Source: Hirsutella rhossiliensis (Eukaryota; Ascomycota; Sordariomycetes; Hypocreales; Ophiocordycipitaceae). From it: a stretch of DNA of 64,000 nucleotides. Numbering within the stretch: the first letter of the stretch is position 1; the number at the start of each line of letters is the position of its first letter. The notes beneath the pieces were generated by a model. That model saw only the letters and a list, made by a program, of their open reading frames with translations. It ran no database searches and was not told the origin of the DNA. Shown here piece after piece: positions 20,411 through 29,313 of this stretch. Location: positions 372,001 through 436,000 of the forward strand of contig NW_025408677.1 in NCBI RefSeq assembly GCF_020360975.1, written 5' to 3'. The position numbers and the translations under genes are program-made.

Positions 20411-22490
20411 GGATTCATCCGGTTATGTCACAGGAGGGGCGCTCTCGCAAAAGGGCGATGACGGCATCATGCGGCCTGTGGCCTTCTTCTCAAAGAAAAA
20501 CGCACCGGCGGAGTGCAACTACCCAATCCACGATAAAGAGCTGCTGGCGATCATTCGCTGCCTTGAGCATTGGGACGCCGAATTGAGGAGTGTGAAGTCC
20601 TTTACCGTTTTGACGGATCATCTCAACCTCCGTTACTTCACCAAGAAGCAGCAACTGAGTGAACGTCAGGCGCGATGGGCTGAGACGCTATCGCGGTACA
20701 GCTTCACCATCAAGCATCGACCGGGCAAAGAAGCCGTCGTACCGGACACGCTGTCGCGACGAGAACAGGACATGCCGCACAGCGCCGAAGATGATCGGTT
20801 GCAAGGACGACGTGTTCAGCTGCTGCAACGTAACAAGGGTGGCCTGGTGACAAAAGTCAAGAGCGGTTATGTCACCAAGGGCGACACGGATCAACCCGAT
20901 GACGCAACAACTGACCAAGACGACTCAATCGAAAACCCTTTCTCGGACCCGGAACTGCAGAAGTTATGGGACGAAGGTGTCAAGCACAATCGTTATTGGC
21001 TCATCCGAAAGGCCGTACAGCAAGGCGAGAGGCGTCTGCCGTCGCATTGGGGAGTGCCCGTGATGCTCTCGGAATGCTCGATTGACGATGGACAGCGGCT
21101 CTGCTGGCGAGCGAATTTGGGTGCCGAACCACGAACCCTGCGCACGCGGCTTATGCAGGAGACGCATGACTCAACGCTTGCAGGACACCCCGGACGGGAC
21201 ATGCTGAAGTCCTTGTTGAGCCGCAAGTTTTATTGGCCAGGCCTCGATTCAGACGTGCGTCAATTTGTGAGAAATTGTGATGTGTGTGGCCGAAGCAACA
21301 TTTGGCGAGAGAAGCGTCGCGGTTTATTGAAGCCGCTACCTATTCCAGACAGGATCTGGTCGGAGCTGTCAATTGACTTTGTGACAGACCTGCCACCAAC
21401 CAAGTCGAACGGTTCGACCAACCTTATGGTCGTGACGGACAGACTGTCCAAAAGTGTCGTTCTTGAGTCATTGAAGGACATCACGGCCGAGACGACGGCC
21501 AGAGCATTGCTACGGAACGTGGTGCAACACCATGGCGTGCCGCGCGCGATCGTCACTGACCGTGGCACGCAATTCACCAGTAGACTATGGCAGAGGCTCT
21601 GCGAGCTGCTACGCGTGAAGCAAAGATTGTCTACGGCGTGGCATCCCGAGACTGACGGTGCAACAGAAAGGGCGAATCAGGAAGTCGAGAGATATCTGAG
21701 GATCTTTGCTGCTTATGCTCAGGATAACTGGGAAGAGCTGTTGCCAGCGGCCATGATGGCCATCAACAATCACAACTCGACGTCGACAGGCCTGAGCCCG
21801 TTCTTTATCACGCATGGGTATCATGTTGACCCGATACAAGTCAAGGAGAAGTTACGGACGGACGGAAGGTCCCCAGTGGCCAGGGCTGAAAGCATTGTGC
21901 AACGATTTCGAGAGGCAACGGAATGGGCCCAGGCGGCAATTGCGTCAGCGCAAGAGCAGCAAGAGAAGAACGCCAATTCGCGAAGACAGCCGTCAGACCA
22001 GTTCAAGCCTGGAGACAAGGTATGGCTGCGACTTCGCAACATCCGATCCAATCGGCCATCCAAGAAGCTCGATTGGCTGTCGGCCAAGTACACCGTCCTG
22101 GAGACCATTGGGTCACACGCGTGCAGGCTGGACACGCCTCCGGGAATACACAACGTGTTCCACGTGTCGCTCTTACGCTTAGCAGCGGACGATCCGCTAC
22201 CGTCACAGACGTCGGATGACTACCGCCCACCGGCCATTTTGACGGACGATGGCGAGCTGTGGGAAGTGGAAGAGATTCTGGACAGGAAGAAAGTCGGGAG
22301 AGAGTGGAAAGTGTTGGTGAAATGGGTCGGATGGATAGGTCCGACGTGGGAGCCAGTCAAGTACGTCGCAGACACAATAGCACTGGCTAGGTATGAAGAA
22401 GTTCATGGGAAAGTTGGATCGAAACCACCCCAATCGAAACGATCGAAACGGGGAGGAAGGAGGGGTTATTGTAACGGGCTGAGCCCGTGA
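20361..22490 (+). CDS. gypsy-2 RNase H, integrase and chromodomain, open 709-residue frame
   Basis: The frame is a continuation of pol after a 2-base slip near 20400, so its first residues are not a real start. RNase H: ETDSSGYVTGGALSQ, TVLTDHLNLRYF, VPDTLSRR. Integrase finger: HDSTLAGHPG ... CDVCGRSN. Core: SIDFVTDLPPT, IVTDRGTQFTS and ERANQEVERYL supply D, D and E. C-terminal domain: KPGDKVWLRLRN. Chromodomain: WEVEEILDRKK, VLVKWVGWIGPTWEPVKY. The stop lies in the 3' LTR. Integrase inserts cDNA in the nucleus and the chromodomain guides the site. Confidence 0.9.
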   Translation: MRRSLRNGIRIETIVETDSSGYVTGGALSQKGDDGIMRPVAFFSKKNAPAECNYPIHDKELLAIIRCLEHWDAELRSVKSFTVLTDHLNLRYFTKKQQLSERQARWAETLSRYSFTIKHRPGKEAVVPDTLSRREQDMPHSAEDDRLQGRRVQLLQRNKGGLVTKVKSGYVTKGDTDQPDDATTDQDDSIENPFSDPELQKLWDEGVKHNRYWLIRKAVQQGERRLPSHWGVPVMLSECSIDDGQRLCWRANLGAEPRTLRTRLMQETHDSTLAGHPGRDMLKSLLSRKFYWPGLDSDVRQFVRNCDVCGRSNIWREKRRGLLKPLPIPDRIWSELSIDFVTDLPPTKSNGSTNLMVVTDRLSKSVVLESLKDITAETTARALLRNVVQHHGVPRAIVTDRGTQFTSRLWQRLCELLRVKQRLSTAWHPETDGATERANQEVERYLRIFAAYAQDNWEELLPAAMMAINNHNSTSTGLSPFFITHGYHVDPIQVKEKLRTDGRSPVARAESIVQRFREATEWAQAAIASAQEQQEKNANSRRQPSDQFKPGDKVWLRLRNIRSNRPSKKLDWLSAKYTVLETIGSHACRLDTPPGIHNVFHVSLLRLAADDPLPSQTSDDYRPPAILTDDGELWEVEEILDRKKVGREWKVLVKWVGWIGPTWEPVKYVADTIALARYEEVHGKVGSKPPQSKRSKRGGRRGYCNGLSP
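22450..22469 (+). promoter_or_regulatory. gypsy-2 polypurine tract
   Basis: GGGGAGGAAGGAGGGGTTAT directly precedes the 3' LTR. In LTR elements such a tract primes plus-strand DNA synthesis. Confidence 0.8.
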
Positions 22491-22657
22491 GGTCTCGGCT
22501 CCGCTCTCGACAAGACCCACCGGAGCTCCGCTTATAAGCTCGTGCCATCTTCGAGAGCTTTCCTTTCTTTTCTTTTCTTCTTCTTTTCTCCTTAGCTTTA
22601 GGATACTCGTCGCAGTCGCTCAGCTAGTTGTCAACACACTCAGTTGAGACCGTTACA
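22470..22657 (+). repeat. gypsy-2 3' LTR (188 bp)
   Basis: Same sequence as 17049-17237 but with GTGAGGTC in place of GTGAGGGTC. It follows the polypurine tract GGGGAGGAAGGAGGGGTTAT. The pol stop codon lies 20 bases inside this LTR. The flank is the second TCTAT. Confidence 0.95.
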
Positions 22658-23500
22658 TCTATCTGGACGACATCCTTATCTTCAGTGAAGACCCGGAACA
22701 GCATGAAGGCCATGTCAAGGACGTCCTGCAAAGGTTACGAAAAGCCGGACTTTACGCCAATCTGAGCAAATGCGAATTCTCGGTGAAGAAAGTCTCCTTC
22801 CTGGGGTTCGTGGTCGATGAGGAAGGAATCCACATGGAAGAGGAACGGGTCCATGCTATCACAGAATGGCCAGCACCCGTTCTGTAAAGACATACAGGTT
22901 TTCTTAGGGTTTACTGGGTTCTACCGCCGCTTTATCAAGAACTACAGCAAGATCGTGTCTCCGCTCACGGATCGTCTCCGCAAGGGGCATCGAAGCCTTT
23001 CAAGCTGGATCCAAAAGCAATGAGGGCTTTTGAGGATCTCAAGACGGCCTTCACATGTGGGCCTGTTCTCAGACACTTCGATCCTTCCAAGACAATACGA
23101 ATCGAAACAGATGCGTCCCAGTTCGCTATCGGAGCAATAATCTCTCAACTGCACGCCGATCGATGGCACCCCGTAGCGTTCCTTTCGCGGAAGCTTCAGG
23201 ACGCAGAGACAAGATACGCAATCCCGGACTGCGAACTGCTAGCTATCACAGAAGCTTTCCGCCATTGGCGCCACTACCTTGCGTATACGGAGCAGAAGAT
23301 CACCGTTTTGACGGACCACCTGAACCATAAGTACTTCATGTCCAAAGCTAAGCTGACCAATCGACAGATGAATGCACTAGACCAGTTGTGCAGCTTTGAC
23401 TTTGAAATCGTCTACCGACCGGGCTTGAAGAATCCTGCGGATGGATTATCAAGACGGCCGGACCATGAGAAGGTGATGAGAACAGCCGGGCTGCGAGATC
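22658..23500 (+). pseudogene. gypsy-3 RT 3' part and RNase H
   Basis: 22663 onward reads YLDDILIFSEDPEQHEGH and [16 protein letters not shown], the continuation of the split RT. Near 22886 a one-base change moves the frame to [18 protein letters not shown] (RT connection). 23020-23500 gives RNase H (IRIETDASQFAIGAIISQ, ITVLTDHLNHKYF, PADGLSRRPDHEK). RNase H removes template RNA during cDNA synthesis. Besides the gypsy-2 insertion, at least one frameshift is present. Confidence 0.85.
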
Positions 23501-23529
23501 CGTGCGTTCCGTCATTCCTTGAAAAGTTT

Positions 23530-23885
23530 GCCCAGCTGTTTCCCTGTGAACCTGCGGAAGGGGACCGTGCGTGTTCAAGACAGGCTGCTGGTATTGGCGA
23601 TCAGTCCGGTTCGCGACCGGCTGTCCCTGTCGCCCATGCACATGTTGACCGGCTGTTTCCCTGTGAACCCGCGGAAGGGGACCGTGTGTGTTCAAGACAG
23701 GCTGTCGGATTTGGCGAGCAGTCCGGTTCGCGACCGGCTGTCCCCGTCGCCCTCGAAAAGATTGATCGGCTGTTTCCTGTGAGTCTGCGGGTAGGGACCG
23801 TATGCACTCTAGACAGGCTGTCGAATTACGCGATCAGACCAGGTCGCCCCTGGCTGTCCCTGTCGCTGATGGAAGAGCTAAGCTC
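23530..23885 (+). repeat. Three 117-bp tandem repeats in the RNase H-integrase linker
   Basis: GCTGTTTCC recurs at 23535, 23652 and about 23769, giving a 117-bp (39-codon) period. Units 1 and 2 are very similar and encode LFPCEPAEGDR ... SRPAVPVA. Unit 3 is diverged and frameshifted. The period is a multiple of three, so unit number can change without breaking the polyprotein. The repeat lies in the linker before the integrase finger. Confidence 0.85.
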
Positions 23886-23889
23886 GACC

Positions 23890-25531
23890 GTCTCAGGCGT
23901 GTTGCACGAGTCTTGAGGACGTCGAGGACGACGTCTCAGGAGGAGGGCACCGCTGTAACGGCATCAACGTTACAAGAGTCACTGCAAGAGGCCCTGCTGG
24001 CGGCACAGCAAGGGGACGCCTTTGTTGCCCAACAGAAGCAGCTTGTCACTGTCCCTGGTAGCGTTACCGCCGGTGGGCTATCGTCAGAAGTCTGGAGCAC
24101 CAATGACGAGGGCTGTTGTGTTACCGCAAGAAGATCTTCGTGCCTCTGGGTTTGAGAAACGAGATCCTAGTGTTGTTTCACGACGATGAGGTTGCCGGCC
24201 ATCAAGGCGGAACCAAGACTTGCAAGCGGATCCAGGTGCAGTACTACTGGCCCGGATTACGTCGAGACGTGCGTCGTTATGTCTCTACCTGCCGCGAATG
24301 TCAGCTCGCAAAGCCGAGGCATCATAAGCCGTACGGGCTGCTAGCGCCACTGCCAGCGCCAAGCCGTCCGTGGCAAGAGATTTCGATGGACTTCATCACG
24401 GACCTCCCGCCGGTCCGATGTGAGAAGAAGATTTACTCCAGTATCCTGGTCGTGGTCGACCGCCTGACCCGCTACGCACGATACATTCCGGTGTCGTCGC
24501 GCATATCCAGTGATGGCTTGGCAGATGTGTTCCTGAGGAAATCTTCAAGCATTATGGAATGCCTGATGGCATTGTCAGCGATCGAGGAGCCTATTTACGG
24601 GCACTTCTGGGCCACGTTTTGCCATTGCTTCATTGCAAGCGACGCCTCAGCACGTCTTTTCATCCTCAGACTGATGGTCAAACCGAGCAGGTCAACCAGA
24701 CGATCGAACAGTACTTACGGACTTTCTGCAACAAAGAGCAGTCAGATTGGATGGACAAGTTGCCATTGGCGGAGTTTACGTATAACACCTCATACCATGA
24801 CACGGTGAAAGGAGCTCCAGCCGAGGTTTTGATGGGCTATCAGCCACGGTCTAAGGGTCATGTCAAGGGACAACTCGAAACCTTCAGCATTCGCGCCATG
24901 GACCGAGTCCGAGGCCTCAGAGAACTTCACGAACGTACGGCCCTCCTTATCACGAGCCCAGGAGCGACAAGCGCGACACTATAACAAGACTCGACAGCAA
25001 ATGTCCTTCGAGGAGGGTGATTGGGTCCTTATTTCCACCAAGAACCTTCCGTTGAGACGTCCGACCAAAAAGCTGACTGACAAGTACGTCGGGCCATACC
25101 AGATTGACCAAGTCGTTGGGGGTCATAAACTAGCCTACCGCCTACGCCTGCCTTCAACAGTCAAGATTCACAATGTCTTGCCTGTCAGCAGCTTGGAGCT
25201 CTATCGGACTCGAAATCAAGAGCCTATTGAGCCTGAGGATCATCCGTTTATACCCGAGTCTACCTATGACGTTGAAAAGATTCTCGATCATCAAGGGCCG
25301 AAAAGTCGTCGGAGGTATCTTGTGAAATGGAAAAGACATGGAGATGAAGAGAACTCTTGGGTGTCCAGAAGCGACTTTGTGGATAAAGCGTTTCTGGCGG
25401 ACTACGACCAGTCTGTCTTGAAACTTAAGAGTTCGGGACGAACTCTTCAGGAGGAAGGGGCAACCTGTCACGCGCCTAAAGTGCTTGACCACGGTAGATG
25501 GCTGGTTGATTCCAACCACTGGCTGGAGTGA
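23890..25531 (+). pseudogene. gypsy-3 integrase with chromodomain
   Basis: 24116-24550 encodes the HHCC finger (HDDEVAGHQGG ... CRECQLAKPRHH) and first catalytic Asp (ISMDFITDLPP). After a frameshift, 24559-24984 encodes GIVSDRGAYLRALL (second Asp) and QTEQVNQTIEQYL (Glu). After another, 24950-25531 encodes the C-terminal domain (FEEGDWVLISTKNLP) and a chromodomain (YDVEKILDHQGPKSRRRYL, VKWKRHGDEENSWV). All catalytic residues are visible, but in three frames. Chromodomains target such elements to chromatin. Confidence 0.85.
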
Positions 25532-25710
25532 CTTTTCCAGGGAAAAGCACGGGGCTGGGAGGCCTCTCGTGGTTATAAAAGTAGGGTTGCATAGCACCTG
25601 ATGGAGCTCGTCAGAGATCAATGAATTGAATGATTGACCCCCGTTCCTCACTCTCTGTTTAGTTGTGTGTGCGCCTTACACCGAGACCCTCACAGGCTCA
25701 GCCCGTTACA
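25466..25710 (+). repeat. gypsy-3 3' LTR (245 bp)
   Basis: Starts TGTCACGCGCC after a purine-rich AGGAGGAAGGGGCAACC and ends GCCCGTTACA: TG...CA. A TATAAAA-like box (GTTATAAAAGTAGGG) lies near 25570. Pol runs into the LTR, with the stop at 25529-25531. The matching 5' LTR is lost. Confidence 0.75.
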
Positions 25711-25761
25711 CGTGATATATATGTGTTCGAGCGGAGGGAAGAGTATTTTTTCGTAGAATAC
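25711..25761. other. Short spacer between gypsy-3 and LTR B
   Basis: Fifty-one bases, AT-rich (GTGATATATATGTG, GAGTATTTTTTCG), with no coding sense. Bases 25757-25761 (AATAC) are the left flank of LTR B copy 1 and do not match its right flank. Confidence 0.5.
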
Positions 25762-26055
25762 TGTCGGTGGACCAGGGTAGCCCTGTTAGGGAGGGACCCG
25801 GAGAAGGGATTCCTGGCCCATGTAGCAGGAACGCATGAGGACTTCCTGAGTAAGGAAGGCAACCCCTTTATGCGTGGGCACAGCCACGTATGCGTGGGTA
25901 GAGCCCATTACTCAGGAGGTCCCCAGAAGTCCCTAAGACCTCCTGTATAAATAGCCCCTTCAGACTGCCCCTTTAGACATAGAACATGCATCTTGAACCT
26001 TCGTGTGTGACCTCCTTCTTATTCCGATGTGTATTGGCATAACGTTCCACCAACA
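25762..26055 (+). repeat. Solo LTR B, copy 1 (294 bp)
   Basis: TGTCGGTGGACC to TTCCACCAACA, with a TATA-like TGTATAAATAGCC near 25944. By eye it is identical to 59463-59756. The left flank is AATAC and the right flank GACAC, so there is no own target duplication. GACAC is, however, the left flank of copy 2. No internal region of this element is present, so orientation is taken from the TATA-like box. Confidence 0.85.
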
Positions 26056-26109
26056 GACACATACACCATAAACCATACAGGTCCATATGACGTATGGCGT
26101 ATGGTTAGA

Positions 26110-26417
26110 AAGCCTGGAACTATCGCTACTGTAAGGTCAGCCGACGGCACGGATACTTGCTCTGCCTCAAGGTCACTTCGGATCCAGAGCATGCTGCGGA
26201 TCGGCCATGAGGCGTCACGAACACACGTCGGAATCATCTTTGTCCAGTTACGATGTCCCATAGGACTCGTCACCACCTTTCCGTCGATATTGCGCGCATG
26301 TGGCTCAGATATAGCCAGTGCGGCAAAATCCTTCAGGTCTTCGTCGTTCATCAGACTCTGCTGCACCACATCACTCTTGTGTGCATTCAGCTGTAGGATG
26401 CGGAGGGACTCAAGCAT
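26110..26417 (-). pseudogene. LINE-1 ORF2 N-terminus (AP endonuclease), truncated
   Basis: MLESLRILQLNAHKSDVVQQ opens the endonuclease with the conserved Asn (QLNAHKS), and ALAISEPHARNIDGKV contains the catalytic Glu (SEP). The Met at 26417 overlaps the ORF1 end by 8 bases, typical of LINE ORF coupling. Sense fades after about residue 100 (AIVPGF), near 26115, and the ORF stops outside the element. The endonuclease would nick target DNA. Confidence 0.75.
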
Positions 26418-27055
26418 CGCTGCTCGGGTTCCTCATCCTGCACTTCCAGCTAAACGACTCATGCGGTCCGCCGCACGGGACGCATTTTGGCTCTATCGCT
26501 GTGCACTCTCGGTGGTGATGCCCAGCGTTTGCGCACTTGCCGCATGTCCGCTGCTTCTTGCATGAATATGCTTTGTGACCGATCTCCTGGCAATTGAAGC
26601 ATTGGATCGGTCCCGTTCTTGGCTCGAACTTATAGGTGGTGGCCGACTCTCCCGCTAGGTCAAAGTAGTAACCGTCCAGAAGCCTTTCTGCATCGCCTTT
26701 CTTGGTGACGTATACTACCATGGATCCGTAGGCTTTAGCAGACTCTCGTTTGCTCAGCCAGGAAATCTTGCCAATGGTCACTCTGTTTTCGGCACTCAAG
26801 GCTTCGATCGCTCCGGGCAGGACATTGCCCTCCGTGTTGAGGATTGCTGTCCGGTTGGCGTTGTCGACCCGGACCGGATACAGCTGGTCTCTCATGACTC
26901 GCGCTCCCTCCACGGCTGTCTTCTGCGCCGCCTCTTTGACCAGCTGAATGAAGCTCGGCTTCGTCTCTGCAGACGATCTTGACTCGGTCGGCGTTCCGGG
27001 ATTCTCTCACAACTGCTGCGCACCTCCAGGTCTCATGTCCGTTCTTCGCTCTCAT
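26410..27055 (-). pseudogene. LINE-1 ORF1, zinc-knuckle RNA-binding protein
   Basis: 27055-26920 (WRCAAVVRESRNADRVKIVC) and, after a frameshift near 26935, 26913-26410 (DQLYPVRVDNANRTAILN, KISWLSKRESAKAYGSMVV) match LINE-2 ORF1. Three CCHC-type knuckles follow: CFNCQEIGHKAYSC, CGKCANAGHHHREC and CVPCGGPHESFSWKC. Such ORF1 proteins coat LINE RNA. The N-terminus is missing. Confidence 0.8.
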
Positions 27056-28015
27056 CTCAACCTCGATGGCCTGTCGTATCTGCCCGATTTGCGCTTTGTT
27101 CCTGTTCGACTCACTTACACTAGGTGGCGCGAGTTTGCGAGTGCCAATAAAGTGGGACCGTGGTACGCGGTGGTTACAGCAATTCTAGGGCAGGGGTCGA
27201 AATTTTGGTGCTGCGGTGGCGTGGGCCAGCTCCCGGGTTTAAACCTGGTCAGGTGGGGCGCGGGAGATTGTACCCGTTGGCTAGTGCCCTACCCTTAAGT
27301 TGGCCACAAAAGTTGTGGACATGCAGAAAACCCTAAGACAGCCGCGCACGGGCCCACTATCGTAGCACCGCGTTTTTAGTGCATATTCCCACCAAAACTC
27401 GCGACCGCATGATACTCATGACGTATTTCTACGTCGCCAACGCGCAATGTATTCCCAAATCGCTATTGCAAGGGCTGTAAAGCCTGTTCTTGAGTCTCGC
27501 AAGAGCTTCGAAACAGGGAGCCGCCGCCAAACGCGCAAATCCAGGCAAAATTTCTTCAGTTTCTACGGCAACAGAAATTCGGTACGTTCTTTCTTTTTCT
27601 TATAGGGGCTGCTTTAGCGCGGCACACAACGTTCAAAAGATTCCTCCGCAGAACAGGAAGCAATTCCAGCTTCCCCGATTGGCGCCTTGATGGGCTGTAC
27701 ATAGGTCATAGCCAATAGGAGATCTTAGAGCCAGGGGAACAGGGAACATATCTGACAGAGCCTGGGAACTTTAGCGCGAAACCTCGAATTGCACTGGTTG
27801 CCAGCAGAGGAGTTGTTGGCACGCACAGGACTTGGGAGAATCTTCGAGGACCAAGGGTTGGAGCCAGCCAAGGGTCACCCTCCCGCGCGACCCCGTCGGA
27901 CCAAGTGCACAGGATCATTCGCATTGATGCTGCTTCTTCATTCGTACAAGAGTCAATCGCGGAGTAAAAGCTGGATCTACACTGGTCAGATTCGTTTTTC
28001 CTATACTATACCTGG
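27056..28015. other. No gene seen; 960-bp spacer
   Basis: Contains only short frames without recognisable sense. 27140-27300 is GC-rich (CCCGGGTTTAAACCTGG) and could be a repeat fragment; no RNA polymerase III B box fits well. 27706-28010 could hold a downstream exon of the neighbouring Cys-rich gene, but no splice pair could be fixed. Confidence 0.4.
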
Positions 28016-28473
28016 TCATCCTCCCACCGTCGTCCCGCATATTTTGCACAGCCTGACCTCCATGCAACTATTGCGTCCCAAAAACTCATCCCGCGTTTCC
28101 TCCTGCCGCATTTCCCTAATCACCAGTTGCATTTCCTCTCTCATTTCTACTTCGCACTGCTCTCTTCCACATAACGATGTTACCCAAACCACAATGCGAG
28201 CTTCGTCTGCGTGTAGCATCGATATTGGACTCTGTAGGATGTCTATCGCAAACCGCCCGCACCATTCACAGAAAGCCCCCGACGCACCGCAACATGCTGA
28301 TTCGTGCTCCTTCATAAGAGGCATCATGGCCTGTACAAACCGCTCGTTGTATTCAGCATCCCCTCCGGCCCGAGTTGCCTCGGTGACAAGGCTCCGGGGA
28401 TGCTGTGGTTGTGTATGAGTTGCCTGGCGCCGAATTCGCATATGAACTCGACTCGGACCGTGGACGTCGCCAT
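28016..28473 (-). pseudogene. Cys-rich hypothetical protein gene with one frameshift
   Basis: From Met 28473 the minus strand reads MATSTVRVEFICEFGARQLI ... PGA. Near 28385-28395 the sense moves one frame to TEATRAGGDAEYNERF, AMMPLMKEHESACC, FCEWCGRFAIDILQSP, VTSLCGREQCEVEMREEMQ and LCKICGTTVGG. Four Cys pairs suggest a small metal-binding protein; the sequence resembles conserved ascomycete hypothetical proteins I cannot name. It is probably a host gene. A missing base, a sequencing error or an unrecognised short intron could explain the frame change, and further exons below 28016 are possible. Confidence 0.5.
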
Positions 28474-28804
28474 AATTTGGTTTCCAGAGCTTTAGATGAT
28501 CTGTGTAATTAACGAATATGATGCGAAGAACGGTAAACAGGCCAGTCTCAAGATCGGATTCTACGGGTTACATTTTATCTGCTCTTCCTCCGTCATTTCT
28601 CACCTTCTTGCTTTTTATTGACACGTAGTGCTGCACGACATGACACGTTGGTGCCCGCTCTCCTAAGATTCGCCCCCAATCACCCTTCGCACGATGCAAG
28701 CTACAGCGGGAAGGAATTCTTGGGTAGTCATAGTGACGCAACCACCACAAACCTTCAAATATATAGACAGATAAACCCCCCTCCAACATTATGTTAACTC
28801 AAAC

Positions 28805-28870
28805 CTCAAATTTTCGTTCCTCAAGGCTTTTTGCGCGAGCCATGACCGGCGAGCCTTCTCCTGTTTCTTG
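28805..28870 (+). repeat. Helitron terminus-like fragment
   Basis: TTTTCGTTCCTCAAGGC, then GCGCGAGCC and GGCGAGCCTTC, parallels the right end of the Helitron at 59267-59324 over about 60 bases. TTTCGTTCCTCAAGGC is also the exact reverse complement of the Helitron's left tip (49145-49160). No Helitron interior lies beside it, so it is a remnant or a very short non-autonomous copy. Confidence 0.55.
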
Positions 28871-29175
28871 TTAATTAGACGCCTAATCAAGCTCAAACCT
28901 GGATCAATGCAGAGTCAAATCGTAACAGGCAATCAGGGCGATCCGTCTTAATCTCTTTTGAAACGGGCAGGTCCATTCAATTTCACGAGTGGGGAAGAGG
29001 GCTGTGTTGCAAATGCAGAGCTTTCAGCTGATGTGGGAACATGTCAACCGACCAGTGCTGCTGCCGGGCTGAGAACGAAACTGCTGGAAAAAGAAGAGCG
29101 TCGTCGTTGTGCGACGCATTGCGAGTGCACGTAGATTGTGCTGCCTACCCGCAAAGAACCCATTATGTTTGGGCA

Positions 29176-29313
29176 CATATAAAGTCCCTTTCTTCTCCCC
29201 TCAAAATCCTCCTTTCTCTTCCTCATCCTGTTCTACACATTCTCTCATTTTCTCATTCGTCTTATCAATCGTTCACTTTACTTCATTGACTGAAGTTCAC
29301 TCTTCACTTAACA
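29176..29313 (+). promoter_or_regulatory. AA9 core promoter and 5' UTR
   Basis: ACATATAAAGTCC near 29176-29188 is a TATA box about 135 bases before the start codon, followed by the CT-rich tract (CTTCTCCCCTC, CCTTTCTCTTCC) that usually marks fungal transcription starts, and by AACA just before the ATG. Induction by cellulose and repression by glucose would be expected for the family; the sequence only hints at it. Confidence 0.55.

Larger units (their letters stand above)
17049..22657 (+). mobile_element. gypsy-2: full-length Ty3/gypsy inserted in gypsy-3
   Basis: LTRs at 17049-17237 and 22470-22657 differ by one G in a G-run by eye. The insertion is flanked by a perfect 5-bp duplication TCTAT (17044-17048 and 22658-22662). 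Inside lie Gag, protease, RT, RNase H, integrase and chromodomain in Ty3/gypsy order. Near-identical LTRs mean a very recent insertion. RT nevertheless carries a deletion (see below), so the copy is non-autonomous or was damaged afterwards. Confidence 0.95.
16870..25710 (+). mobile_element. gypsy-3: 5'-truncated Ty3/gypsy, host of gypsy-2
   Basis: The element starts abruptly within RT at about 16870 ([19 protein letters not shown]) and runs through RT, RNase H, a tandem-repeat linker, integrase and chromodomain to a 3' LTR ending at 25710. It is split between 17048 and 22658 by gypsy-2. Removing gypsy-2 and one TCTAT restores the RT frame across the YLDD box. Gag, protease and the 5' LTR are missing. 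Confidence 0.85.
26061..27055 (-). mobile_element. LINE-1: Tad-like non-LTR retrotransposon fragment
   Basis: The minus strand reads ORF1 (zinc-knuckle protein) followed by the N-terminus of ORF2 (AP endonuclease). It is cut off after about 100 endonuclease residues (near 26115), before the block boundary at 26061. ORF1 is like that of LINE-2 at 39945-46082, so both belong to one family. Reverse transcriptase is absent. Confidence 0.8.
28474..29313. other. Intergenic region with Helitron-end fragment and AA9 promoter
   Basis: 840 bases between the divergently placed Cys-rich gene and the AA9 gene. No gene is seen. It holds the Helitron-terminus-like segment 28805-28870, a GTGGGG word near 28988 that fits the consensus of the carbon-catabolite repressor CreA, a TATAAA box at about 29178 and a long CT-rich stretch before the AA9 start. 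Confidence 0.5.

Noticed and set aside
23530..23885. CRISPR-like or other direct-repeat array
   Set aside because: Units are 117 bp, contiguous and coding, within a retrotransposon pol in a eukaryotic genome.
26065..26115. Inverted repeat AACCATAC ... GTATGGTT as a transposon end
   Set aside because: Arms of 8 bases with a 20-base loop are too short to support a call; recorded only as the edge of the permuted block.
27140..27300. A second SINE or tRNA-like element (GGGTTTAAACCTGG)
   Set aside because: No acceptable A/B box pair and no target duplication could be found.
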